Positions 8,771 through 16,468 of a stretch of 41,321 nt of DNA are shown one piece after another. The first letter of the stretch is position 1. Each line of letters begins with the position of its first letter. The stretch comes from Acidobacteriota bacterium (GTDB taxonomy: Bacteria > Acidobacteriota > Terriglobia > Terriglobales > Acidobacteriaceae). The translations under genes were made by a program, and so were the position numbers. The stretch lies in the NCBI GenBank assembly GCA_003225495.1, contig QIAJ01000014.1:1-41321 (forward strand), written 5' to 3'. The notes beneath the pieces are model-generated. The model was not told where the DNA came from. It worked only from the letters and a program-made list of their open reading frames with translations, and made no database searches.

Positions 8771-10027
8771 CTACACACCACTGGTCACGTTCTGCGCCCA
8801 CTGCATCGCCTGCCACCATCTTTCTGAAACCTCTTCGTTGCTGAGCTTCACCTCTACTGCCAGTCGTGCCGAGTGTTCCCATTCTCCGGATTCTTGCGCC
8901 AACATGAGCTGATACAGCGGTCGCAGCTTGCTGGGCTGTCCTAGAAGGACTGATTTCATTTCCTTGTCCACGGGTACTTGCGCCAGCAATACCTCCATCT
9001 GTACTTCCATGATCGAATCCATGACCGACAGCAGCCCCATCAGAAACATATCGCCGTCCGTCCGCAGTTTGCCGGATATTAACTCGCAGAATCGAGCCCT
9101 GCTCAGGCCATTCAGTATCAGCTCGGAGCACTTTTGTTCGGCTGCACTTACGGTCACCACCAATCGGATCCACCGCCGCACCTCTCGTTCGCCGAGGATT
9201 GCCATTGCGTGTCGTATGGACTTGATTTCGAGCGAAAATCCAAAGAGTGGCGAGTTGAGGTATCGCAGCAGGCGATAGCAGATCGAAGCTTCCTGCTTGA
9301 TCATCTTTTCCAGTTCTTTCAAATCCAGTTCGATGCGGCAGACCATTTCCAGCAGTCGCAGGTGGTGCAATTTGTTGGCAGGCACTTCACGCGCCGTCAG
9401 GATTTCGGGGTGGCGGAAGAAGTGTCCCTGGAAAAGTACAAATCCCATGTCGCGAGCCTGCCGGAATTCCAATGGTGTCTCGATCTTTTCAGCCAGCATC
9501 TGACGCTTGCCTTTTCCAAACTGCCGCATCAATGCGGCTCTTTCCTCAATTTTGGTTGCGCGGAAGTCGACCTTCAGGATGTCCGCGAAATCGCAAAGTG
9601 GTGTGCGAGGATCGTTGGGAGCAAAATCATCAAGGGCGATCAGGTAGCCGGCATCCTTCAACCGCTTGCAAGCGGCAATCACCCGATCCCCCGGTTCGAC
9701 AGTTTCGAGAATTTCGGCCACAGTTTGATCTGAAGGTAGCAGTGTCAGGAGGTCTTTGAGCAGCACATCCCGCGTGCAATTTACGAAACCCTTCTTTCCA
9801 TCGCACAACGTGTTCATGCCGAAGAGCAATGTGCTGTCAAGAGTGCTGCGCGATGCGAGGTCGGGGTCGGCACGAAAGCAGTTTTCCAGGCCGTCCCGGA
9901 ACAGCAGTTCGTATCCGAATACCTTCTGCGTGCGATCGAGGATAGGCTGGCGAGCGACATATCGCTGCCCCGGAACGGCGAGCGTACTCTCGCCCGCGAT
10001 CGCGCCTTCGGCAGACACTGGGTTCAC
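8771..10027 (-). CDS. EAL-HDOD signalling protein (YuxH/CdgJ-like)
   Basis: The 418-residue protein has an N-terminal EAL-type domain (about residues 25-210) and a C-terminal HDOD domain (about 215-400). EAL hallmarks are partly retained: YELLFR, the Asn in FVNCTRD, LDDFAPNDP, AEKIET and LFQGHFF. The EGVE-type loop has become EKIE and other metal-ligand regions are poorly matched, so hydrolysis of cyclic di-GMP is doubtful and a binding or scaffold role is more likely. Proteins of this architecture affect motility or biofilm formation in other bacteria. The start is a GTG with only a weak A-rich upstream stretch. The gene is divergent from the small membrane protein at 10237, with a palindrome between them. 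Confidence 0.85.
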   Translation of the reverse strand: MNPVSAEGAIAGESTLAVPGQRYVARQPILDRTQKVFGYELLFRDGLENCFRADPDLASRSTLDSTLLFGMNTLCDGKKGFVNCTRDVLLKDLLTLLPSDQTVAEILETVEPGDRVIAACKRLKDAGYLIALDDFAPNDPRTPLCDFADILKVDFRATKIEERAALMRQFGKGKRQMLAEKIETPLEFRQARDMGFVLFQGHFFRHPEILTAREVPANKLHHLRLLEMVCRIELDLKELEKMIKQEASICYRLLRYLNSPLFGFSLEIKSIRHAMAILGEREVRRWIRLVVTVSAAEQKCSELILNGLSRARFCELISGKLRTDGDMFLMGLLSVMDSIMEVQMEVLLAQVPVDKEMKSVLLGQPSKLRPLYQLMLAQESGEWEHSARLAVEVKLSNEEVSERWWQAMQWAQNVTSGV

Positions 10028-10132
10028 TCTTTTTACATCGGCGCGCCCTTGGTGAACTTCAGGAGCCAGTGCAACTTTTAGAAATTGAACCTCTTGCGAT
10101 GAACTCCGGGGTTTCCAGTGTGTTTCTTAGTA

Positions 10133-10161
10133 GTCAAAGTACGGGGCCGTACACAGTTGAC
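10133..10161. promoter_or_regulatory. Palindromic operator candidate in a divergent intergenic region
   Basis: A perfect inner dyad, GTACGG-GG-CCGTAC (10139-10152), is flanked by an outer pair, GTCAA (10133-10137) and TTGAC (10157-10161). It lies between the divergently transcribed EAL-HDOD gene and the 49-residue membrane-protein gene, 106 bases from one start and 76 from the other. This placement suits a shared regulator-binding site. No regulator is identified. Confidence 0.35.
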
Positions 10162-10236
10162 CGGATGGCCGTGTCCCTCCAGGTCTCCTAGACTGATTTC
10201 CGCCCGGCTCACTTGCGGGCGAGGAGAGGAGTCTCC

Positions 10237-10386
10237 ATGCTCTGGACCATTTTCGTGATTTTGTTGGTTATGTGGTTGCTCGGTTTCAGCTTCCACATTG
10301 CAGGTAGCCTGGTTCATCTTCTGTTGGTGGTCGCATTGGTCGTGCTGATTGTGAACTTGATCTCGGGCCGCCGTTCCGCAATTTGA
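10237..10386 (+). CDS. 49-residue membrane protein (lmo0937-like)
   Basis: The peptide starts MLWTIFVILLVMWLLGFSFH and consists of two hydrophobic segments (about residues 2-17 and 23-43) ending in a basic SGRRSAI tail. It resembles the small lmo0937-family membrane proteins found in many bacteria, whose function is unknown. A strong purine-rich ribosome-binding site (GAGGAGAGGAG) precedes the ATG. The YpfJ-type peptidase gene follows 127 bases downstream with its own ribosome-binding site. Confidence 0.75.
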   Translation: MLWTIFVILLVMWLLGFSFHIAGSLVHLLLVVALVVLIVNLISGRRSAI

Positions 10387-10513
10387 AGAGTTTTGTCATC
10401 GGTGCAGGGACGGGTCTCTGACCCGTCCGCCCCTTCACTGCGTGCTCTTCTCAAAGATAACCCGCATCTGATCCGCGAAGGGAAGACTCTCAGTCCACAG
10501 CGAAGGAGGAATC

Positions 10514-11371
10514 GTGCGTTGGACACCCGGAGGGCGCAGTGGAGATCTTGAAGATGACCGAGACGCAAGCGGGGGAGGCGGAGGTTTCAACCTCGGCGGC
10601 ATGCATATTGGGATCGGCGGTTTCCTCATCCTGCTGGTTCTGAGCCTGGTCTTCAAGCGCGACTTTTTATCACTCGTCACCGGTGGTGGAGGCGGAGTTC
10701 CAACAGAGAACAGCCAGCCTGATACCGCCCGCGATCAGCGTGAAGAACCTCTCGTGCAATTCGTTTCCTTCGTTCTCGATGATACCCAGAAAACCTGGAC
10801 CCAGATCCTCGGCCAGAAAAACGTCCCGTACCGACATGCCAAGCTGGTGCTGTTTCGCGACAGCATCGATTCCGCATGTGGTACCGCACAGTCCGCCACC
10901 GGCCCGTTCTACTGTCCCAATGACGAAAAGGTTTACATCGATCTAGGGTTCTACGATGAACTGAAGCAGCGTTTCGGAGCGCCGGGAGAATTTGCGGAGG
11001 CTTACGTTCTGGCTCACGAAATCGGCCACCACGTTCAAAAGCTAACGGGCATCGAACCAAAGGTCCATTCGGCGCAGGAGCGTGACCCGCGATCTGCCAA
11101 GCAGCTTTCGGTCCGCCTGGAATTGCAGGCCGATTGCTTTGCAGGGGTCTGGGGACACTCCACCAGCCAGCGAAATCTGCTGGAGCCGGGAGAAGTCCAG
11201 CAGGGGTTAAATGCCGCGGCCGCGGTTGGCGATGACCGTTTGCAGCGGATGTCGACCGGCCACGTGAACCCCGATTCGTTTACGCACGGCTCCTCGCAAC
11301 AGCGCATGGAGTGGTTCCAGAAAGGCTATTCCACAGGAGACATGAATGCGTGCAACACTTTTGCCCAGTGA
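10514..11371 (+). CDS. Neutral zinc metallopeptidase (YpfJ family)
   Basis: The protein (285 residues) has the YpfJ family layout: a short MRW... cytoplasmic start, a Gly-rich stretch, one membrane anchor (about residues 33-47) and an extracytoplasmic catalytic domain. The zinc-binding HEXXH motif is HEIGH at residues 168-172, followed by ELQADCFAGVWGH, which would supply the third ligand region. The GTG start at 10514 has AGGAGG four bases upstream and gives the conserved MRW start. Substrates are unknown for the family. It may share a transcript with the small membrane protein upstream. Confidence 0.9.
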   Translation: MRWTPGGRSGDLEDDRDASGGGGGFNLGGMHIGIGGFLILLVLSLVFKRDFLSLVTGGGGGVPTENSQPDTARDQREEPLVQFVSFVLDDTQKTWTQILGQKNVPYRHAKLVLFRDSIDSACGTAQSATGPFYCPNDEKVYIDLGFYDELKQRFGAPGEFAEAYVLAHEIGHHVQKLTGIEPKVHSAQERDPRSAKQLSVRLELQADCFAGVWGHSTSQRNLLEPGEVQQGLNAAAAVGDDRLQRMSTGHVNPDSFTHGSSQQRMEWFQKGYSTGDMNACNTFAQ

Positions 11372-11678
11372 GGTCAGAGCCGTCCAGCGATTACCAAAGG
11401 GTTCCGCTTGTGCAAAACTACCAGCATTACCCCCTTGCGCAGCCGACGCTTTCATGAGTAACATCATTATGTTCCCTACGGCCACGCTCCTAAGCTGGCC
11501 CTTCGCGCACAACTCCAAGGCGCCAAGACGGTTTGAATATCGTTCTCGATAGCAACCCAGTGTTTTTGCGTGTGCTCTGTCATTCGTAGATGCGCAGCAA
11601 CCCGCGCCAACAGCGTGCGCCAACCGCAGGGAAGACGAAACAATCAGGCCTGGTAGTCAGGTCAGGATAAACAAAAAT
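11372..11678. other. 307-base intergenic region without a recognised gene
   Basis: Both strands were read. Only short open frames with no ribosome-binding site or family resemblance occur. No clear promoter, hairpin or RNA gene was seen. It separates the metallopeptidase from the RG-rich receiver-like protein. Confidence 0.4.
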
Positions 11679-12353
11679 ATGAACCCAGGACCGCGACATC
11701 CCTCCGGAGGCGGAGGGAAGCACAAACGGCGCCGGGGACGGCGTCCGCCTAAACGAGGTCCCGGAGGCGCAGCAGGTGGCCAGATGGGCCGCGACCGCCA
11801 GCAGGGACAAGGCATTTACACCGCTCCTATGGACCATAACTACCGTTCCAACATGGGCGGAGACAATGGCCGCGGAGGGGGAGGGCGCCGCGCCGGATTC
11901 GGCCCATCCTACTCTCCGATGGACCCCGAACCTTTGCCCGCTCAACACGAGGACGCTGCCTCCCGCATCTTCGCCTTTGTAGAAGACCTTTTCTTCCTCG
12001 CTAAGATCCAGGAAACCGGACGCAAGATGAACGTGAAGGTCGAATTCGTGAAAAACGAAAAGGATCTCACCGACCGTCTAAGCAACAACGGCGACGGAAA
12101 GCCTTCCCTGATCATCTTCGACCTGAACAACGCTAACGCGAAACCGCTGACGCTGATCCCCAAGCTGAAGAGCAAGCTAAAGAAGGGGACGTCCATCATC
12201 GGCTTCCTGTCACATGTCCAGGGCGACTTGAAGCAGAAGGCACACGAGGTGGGCTGCGACATGGTATTGCCGCGCTCCGCATTTTCGCAGAACCTGCCGC
12301 AGTTGCTGCGCAGGCATGGCGCGATTGAACCGGAGACCAGCCAGCCAGAATAG
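11679..12353 (+). CDS. RG-rich protein with receiver-like (pseudo-REC) domain
   Basis: The first 80-90 residues are a disordered-looking Gly/Arg/Lys/Pro-rich region (KHKRRRGRRPPKRGPGGAAGG, NGRGGGGRRAGFG) of a kind that often binds RNA. From about residue 100, IFAFVEDLFFLAKIQETGRKMNVKV, SLIIFDLNN, TSIIGFLSHVQ and GCDMVLPRSAFSQNLPQLL follow the alpha/beta pattern of a CheY-like receiver. The usual acidic cluster after strand 1 is reduced to ED, while DLNN after strand 3 and the final PRSAF look like a degenerate phosphorylation site. I infer a non-canonical receiver. Function is unknown; RNA binding is only suggested by composition. A repeat follows immediately. Confidence 0.7.
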   Translation: MNPGPRHPSGGGGKHKRRRGRRPPKRGPGGAAGGQMGRDRQQGQGIYTAPMDHNYRSNMGGDNGRGGGGRRAGFGPSYSPMDPEPLPAQHEDAASRIFAFVEDLFFLAKIQETGRKMNVKVEFVKNEKDLTDRLSNNGDGKPSLIIFDLNNANAKPLTLIPKLKSKLKKGTSIIGFLSHVQGDLKQKAHEVGCDMVLPRSAFSQNLPQLLRRHGAIEPETSQPE

Positions 12354-12364
12354 GTTCACAATTG

Positions 12365-12456
12365 AACTGTCATCCTGAGCGAAACGAAGGATTGCTTTCA
12401 CGTGCTGTTACAGAAAACAGGCCCGTCCTTTGCGCAAGATGACAGTTTCTGTTTTC
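12365..12456. repeat. Dispersed palindromic repeat (TGTCATCCTGAGCGA type)
   Basis: AACTGTCATCCTGAGCGAAA (from 12365) and the inverted copy ending GCAAGATGACAGTT (to 12447) pair imperfectly. A second nested pair, GAAAACAG (12413-12420) and CTGTTTTC (12449-12456), overlaps the end. The core resembles a repeat seen in many intergenic regions of acidobacteria. It lies 12 bases after the stop of the receiver-like gene, so its RNA could fold and terminate or stabilise that transcript. Confidence 0.6.
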
Positions 12457-12491
12457 CCCGGCTGCAACTTGCTCTGACGGCTTGAGCCTCC

Positions 12492-12500
12492 TGATACAAT
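12492..12500 (+). promoter_or_regulatory. Extended -10 promoter candidate before the secreted protein
   Basis: TGATACAAT is a TGn-extended -10 element (hexamer 12495-12500). The start codon GTG at 12507 is six bases beyond the hexamer, so transcription would begin about at the start codon. No good -35 is seen, which extended -10 promoters tolerate. Confidence 0.4.
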
Positions 12501-12506
12501 TTCGCG

Positions 12507-13211
12507 GTGTTCCCTCGGCAAATTCTCATCACAACGTTGACCTTCTCAACGTTGATCTTCGCCCAGCAGCCTCCCGTGAAGGTGAACGTCCTGAACGTGT
12601 GTACACCGTCCACTGACGAGCAGAAAGAATTGTCCTCCGCGCTGGCGAAAGTTCCCGCCAAACTGACGTTTGCCAACGACTTCGAAGTAGCCCGCGGCCA
12701 CTCCACACTCGACCCGAGCACGCCGATTCCGGGTATGCAGCCAATGCCCGCGGGCACGACGTCAAGCGCTGACTGGGTCCGTGTTCGCCGCGAGTTTCCC
12801 GAATCCGCGCCTTTCACCAACGCCCAGTATTCGTTCAGCGTGGACTCCAAGAACATGGTCGAGACTCTGGTGTTACGGGTGCGAGAACCGAAAGATCTGA
12901 TGCAGATTTCAATTGAGGACAGCGCCTCCACAGTGGCTTCGCCCGCAGCTATGCTGACGTCCAATACTCCTGTGTCACGCATCAAACTGGAGCGTTTCGG
13001 AAAGCCCTCTGTGGTGCTGGCGCGATGCTCGGGAAGCGAAGGTCCGGCGACCGATCAGACCGCCTATGCGCCCTTATTTCAGGCTGCATCATCGATCATG
13101 AACCGCTATCGCGATGCGCTGGGCGTGCGCCGGATGGTTCCGCAGGAGCTGGCTCGTATGGCTGCGGGATCGGCCGCCAAGTCCTCCTCCACCACCAAAA
13201 AGAGCCCTTAA
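12507..13211 (+). CDS. Secreted protein of unknown function
   Basis: I do not recognise the family. The 234-residue product starts with a signal peptide (MFPRQILITTLTFSTLIFAQ, cleavage probably near residue 19-20). The rest is soluble, with no membrane segment and two Cys (NVCTPS, LARCSGSE) that could form a disulfide. The C-terminus is Ala/Ser/Thr/Lys-rich. The GTG start is chosen because it places the signal peptide correctly; it has no ribosome-binding site and lies six bases after a -10-like TACAAT. The flavoprotein gene begins 66 bases downstream. Confidence 0.7.
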   Translation: MFPRQILITTLTFSTLIFAQQPPVKVNVLNVCTPSTDEQKELSSALAKVPAKLTFANDFEVARGHSTLDPSTPIPGMQPMPAGTTSSADWVRVRREFPESAPFTNAQYSFSVDSKNMVETLVLRVREPKDLMQISIEDSASTVASPAAMLTSNTPVSRIKLERFGKPSVVLARCSGSEGPATDQTAYAPLFQAASSIMNRYRDALGVRRMVPQELARMAAGSAAKSSSTTKKSP

Positions 13212-13276
13212 CGCCAGTTGAAGAAGCTGGTGGTTGCATCGAAATTGCGTTTTCCGAATCTATCAGATTGACCATT

Positions 13277-14206
13277 ATGGATATTCGCGATGTCGTAGTC
13301 ATAGGCTCCGGATGCGCTGGCCATACCGCCGCGCTCTATACCGCGCGCGCCAACCTGAAGCCACTCGTGCTCGAAGGGCATCAGCCCGGCGGACAACTTT
13401 CGCTCACTACGCTGGTGGAAAATTTCCCCGGTTTCCCCGACGGCATCCAGGGGCCCGAACTGATCGAGAACATGCGCAAGCAGGCCGCGCGGTTCGGCGC
13501 CGAATACCGCATGGGACACGTTTCGAAGGCTAACCTTAGTAAACGTCCTTTTGAGTTATCCCTCGGCAAAGAAACAATCCTCTCCCGCACGCTGATTATT
13601 GCGAGCGGGGCATCCGCGCGTTGGCTCGGATTACCGAATGAGCAGGCATTGATCGGACGAGGCGTTTCGTCCTGCGCCACCTGCGACGGCTTCTTCTTCA
13701 GCGGCAAAGAAATCACCGTCATCGGAGGCGGCGACTCCGCTATGGAAGAGGCCACCTTCCTGACGCGCTTCGCCAGCAAGGTCACTCTCATTCACCGCCG
13801 CGACGAGTTCCGCGCTTCGAAGATCATGCTCGACCGCGCGCGCAGTAATTCGAAGATCGCGTTCATGACGGACACAGTGGTCGATGATGTGCTTGACGCG
13901 AGCAAGCAGGAAGTCACTTCCCTGCGTCTGCGAAATCTGAAGAGCGGCAAGAGTCGGGATTTTCCCACTAGCGCAATGTTTCTCGGTATTGGTCACATAC
14001 CGAACGCCAAGATCTTTGAAGGCCAGCTCGACACCGACGCCGACGGATACCTGGTCACAACCAAGAACGTGTTTACGAAAGTCCCCGGCGTGTTCGCCTG
14101 CGGTGACGTTCAGGACCGGCGCTATCGGCAAGCCATTACCGCCGCGGGTTCCGGCTGCATGGCCGCACTTGAGGTCGAAAAATATCTGGAAGAAGTAGGG
14201 CACTGA
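13277..14206 (+). CDS. Thioredoxin-reductase-like FAD/NADPH oxidoreductase
   Basis: At 309 residues this matches low-molecular-weight thioredoxin reductases. It has an N-terminal FAD Rossmann motif GSGCAGHTAAL, the redox pair CATC (C133, C136), an NADPH-binding GGGDSAMEEA with HRRDEFRA (residues 173-180), and the final FAD motif GVFACGDV. In most TrxB proteins the first motif reads GSGPAG; here Pro is replaced by Cys13. The enzyme probably passes electrons from NADPH to thioredoxin or a similar partner. The ATG at 13277 starts exactly at the family's N-terminus; longer in-frame starts upstream would overlap the preceding gene. No clear ribosome-binding site is seen. A UBP zinc-finger gene follows 30 bases later. 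Confidence 0.9.
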   Translation: MDIRDVVVIGSGCAGHTAALYTARANLKPLVLEGHQPGGQLSLTTLVENFPGFPDGIQGPELIENMRKQAARFGAEYRMGHVSKANLSKRPFELSLGKETILSRTLIIASGASARWLGLPNEQALIGRGVSSCATCDGFFFSGKEITVIGGGDSAMEEATFLTRFASKVTLIHRRDEFRASKIMLDRARSNSKIAFMTDTVVDDVLDASKQEVTSLRLRNLKSGKSRDFPTSAMFLGIGHIPNAKIFEGQLDTDADGYLVTTKNVFTKVPGVFACGDVQDRRYRQAITAAGSGCMAALEVEKYLEEVGH

Positions 14207-14236
14207 GCTAGCAACCCTGAACCATCAGGAGCAAAC

Positions 14237-14497
14237 ATGGCAGCGCAATGCACACACCTTGGCGAAATTCGCCACGTCACCCCCAGCGGAAAAGGTTGTA
14301 AAGAATGCCTGGAAATGGGCGACCGCTGGGTTCACCTGCGGCTCTGCCTCTCCTGCGGACATGTGGGATGCTGCGATTCATCCAAAAACAAGCATGCCAG
14401 CGCGCACTTCCGGCATGCCAAACACCCGATCGTCAAGTCCTTTGAGCCGGGGGAAGACTGGCGCTGGTGCTACGTGGATGAAGTATTTCTCGATTGA
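14237..14497 (+). CDS. UBP-type zinc finger protein
   Basis: An 86-residue stand-alone UBP zinc finger. Cys/His ligands are visible as CTH (C5, H7), CKEC, CLSCGHVGCC, then HASAHFRHAKHPIV, and the domain ends in WRWCYVDEVF. In eukaryotes this fold binds the C-terminal tail of ubiquitin; in bacteria its ligand is unknown. AGGAG lies upstream of the ATG. It follows the thioredoxin-reductase-like gene on the same strand at 30 bases and may share its transcript. The facing POT transporter gene ends 146 bases away. Confidence 0.9.
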   Translation: MAAQCTHLGEIRHVTPSGKGCKECLEMGDRWVHLRLCLSCGHVGCCDSSKNKHASAHFRHAKHPIVKSFEPGEDWRWCYVDEVFLD

Positions 14498-14643
14498 TGC
14501 TATGCGGCACGGAAATCGGGAGGCCGCTAGGCCAGAATTCGCTTGCGCACTGCCACCGACAACGTCTCACACGCCGTGCGCAGCACCAGGCGTGGGGCGC
14601 GGTCACGAATCTTCATCAAATACGGTACGGTTGGGAGACTACG

Positions 14644-16077
14644 CTAACTAGCGGGAGCTGTGCCCGCTTTGCCGACTATCTTGTCATAGATCCAGAGCAG
14701 CGCAGCCGTCACCAGGCCGACGGCAGTAACACTCCACCAGATCAGCGCCGGACGGTGGGCGACTTCGCCGAAGCGGTGGACAAGCGTCCCGCCGAACCAG
14801 CCTCCGATCAGCGATCCGATACCGATCGGCAAGAACGCAAAGCCCATATACGTCCCCTGCTGTCCTGCTGGAGCCAGCCGTGAAATGTATTCGTAATAAC
14901 GCGGCGCCTGAATGATCTCGCCCAGCGCCAGGACGAACAGGGAAAGAATCGCGCCCCATACCGTCGGCCGGAAGGCGAGGATCAGCCACGAAACCGAAGT
15001 GATTACGGTGCCCAGAATGACGGCTGGAAATGCTGGGATCTTACGCGTCAGATAATTGATTGCGAGTGTAAGGCAGATGACAGTGAGCCCGTCGGTCACG
15101 AGAATGATCTCTACGTCGGCATTGGCACTGATGTAGCCGTGGATATAACCGGGCAAGCTGATGTATTGCTGCCAAAAGACAATCCAGTACCCTGTGAAGA
15201 TCACCAGAAACCACATGAACCGGCTGATCCCGGCGAGCACGAAGAACAGCAGCAGCACCCAAACCCAGTAGGGCACTCCAAAAGTTGGGAAGACCGATAG
15301 CGCGATCCTCAGCAGTAAAGCGATTCCCAATACCGGCAACACGAGGCGGTGGTTGCCGAGGACCACACAGAAGTTCCGCGCCACGGCGGCAATCGAAGGC
15401 GGAGGCGCATCGCCTGCCTGGCGCGGTTCCCTAAAAAAGAACAGAACGACAAAAAACATCGCGAAGACGCTGAGCGCAGCCACCCGATAAACATTCTCGA
15501 CTCCCAGGTGACGATGGGCCCATGAAGCGAAATAGGGGCCGAGCGCGCCGCCGATGTTGACCATCGTGTAGTAAATGGAATAGCCGATCGAGCGCACGTT
15601 CTCTTTGGAAGCGCGAGCCGTCGTGCCGACCACACAAGGCTTCACCAATGAGACGCCGAGTGCCGGCAGGATGAGAATGAATCCAACGAACAGGCCAAGA
15701 GGCACGGCATTGCGCACCGGAGCCAGCCAGGGTGCTCCGATGGAGCCGATCAGAAAATACGCGACGCCCAGAATCAAATAAGCGATCGAGAGAGCACGGC
15801 GAAATCCCAGCCGATCTGCAGCGGCTCCGCCGAAGATCGCGAGAAACCAGACCATGCCTCCGAAAATTCCCGTCAGTGTCCCGGTCTGTTCCGTCGAAAA
15901 ATTCAGCTTCTCCTGCAAGTACAGCGCAAGGGAGGCAAACGCCCCGTAGTAGGAAAGGCGCTCAAAAATCTCGGTGATATTCGCGACCCAGAAGGGCCGC
16001 TCGAACCCAGTGCGAATTTCTTGCAACCGTTCGGAGAAGCTCAAGAGTGGTTCCTGATGGTTGTGTAGCGCGGGCAC
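14644..16077 (-). CDS. POT/PTR-family proton-coupled oligopeptide transporter
   Basis: The 477-residue protein has about 12 hydrophobic segments and the POT signature E-x-x-E-R-x-x-Y-Y-G in its first helix (ITEIFERLSYYG, about residues 35-46). A basic loop (ADRLGFRRAL) follows the second helix, as in the major facilitator superfamily. POT transporters import di- and tripeptides with protons in the inner membrane. The GTG start at 16077 lies 12 bases after the stop of the yggU remnant, so the genes were probably co-transcribed. The substrate is assigned by family only; some members carry other solutes. Confidence 0.85.
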   Translation of the reverse strand: MPALHNHQEPLLSFSERLQEIRTGFERPFWVANITEIFERLSYYGAFASLALYLQEKLNFSTEQTGTLTGIFGGMVWFLAIFGGAAADRLGFRRALSIAYLILGVAYFLIGSIGAPWLAPVRNAVPLGLFVGFILILPALGVSLVKPCVVGTTARASKENVRSIGYSIYYTMVNIGGALGPYFASWAHRHLGVENVYRVAALSVFAMFFVVLFFFREPRQAGDAPPPSIAAVARNFCVVLGNHRLVLPVLGIALLLRIALSVFPTFGVPYWVWVLLLFFVLAGISRFMWFLVIFTGYWIVFWQQYISLPGYIHGYISANADVEIILVTDGLTVICLTLAINYLTRKIPAFPAVILGTVITSVSWLILAFRPTVWGAILSLFVLALGEIIQAPRYYEYISRLAPAGQQGTYMGFAFLPIGIGSLIGGWFGGTLVHRFGEVAHRPALIWWSVTAVGLVTAALLWIYDKIVGKAGTAPAS

Positions 16078-16089
16078 CCTCGCTCGCGA

Positions 16090-16352
16090 TCAATCGCCCA
16101 GACGGTCTCGCACTTGCTGAGCAGTCAGCCCCGACACCCGGATCACTTTCTTCCGGCTGGTCTGGCCGGCAGCAATAGTAACGGACGAGCGCGGCACATT
16201 CAAAAGTTTCGCAAAGAATTCGATGCAGGCCTCGTTGGCCTTGCCATTTACGGGAGGAGCATTGATCGCGAGTTTGAAAACGTCGCCAACCCGTCCTGTG
16301 ATTGCGTTCTTCTTCGCCGAGGATGGATCCTAACTGCGAACGTAGTTCCCAT
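16090..16352 (-). pseudogene. Frameshifted DUF167/YggU gene
   Basis: The segment encodes a DUF167 protein in two frames. The first frame, from ATG at 16352, gives MGTTFAVRIHP. The second gives SAKKNAITGRVGDVFKLAIN, followed by APPVNGKANEACIEFFAKLL and a Thr/Ser-rich end to the TGA at 16090. Joining them restores the family sequence VRIHP-SAKKNAITG and needs one extra base near 16325-16330; the span of 263 bases is one short of a multiple of three. The downstream frame has a TAG just before the junction and no usable start. This is either a true one-base deletion or an error in the sequence. The C-terminal 70 residues are well conserved. Confidence 0.75.
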
Positions 16353-16384
16353 CTGCGACTCTTTCAAGTCGATCATCGTTTGCG

Positions 16385-16468
16385 TAGAGACGCAACTTGC
16401 CGCGTCTAGCCGACCGCTGCAAATGCGTCGTCCCGTCTCGATGGCTAGACGGGCAAGCCCCGTCTCTA
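16385..16468. repeat. Palindromic repeat between yggS and yggU
   Basis: Arms TAGAGACGCAACTTGCC plus GCGTCTAGCC (16385-16411) and, inverted, TAGAGACGGGGCTTGCCC plus GTCTAGCC (16468-16443) form a long imperfect stem around a 31-base loop. The CCCGTCTCTA-type end is a common dispersed repeat core. The outer TAG of the right arm is the stop codon of yggS (16466-16468). Confidence 0.65.

Noticed and set aside
10203..10219. Short GCCCG/CGGGC hairpin before the small membrane protein
   Set aside because: Only five base pairs and partly next to the ribosome-binding site; too weak to call a riboswitch or terminator.
13025..13276. Longer start for the thioredoxin-reductase-like protein
   Set aside because: It would overlap the preceding gene by nearly 190 bases, and the family's N-terminus begins at the ATG at 13277.
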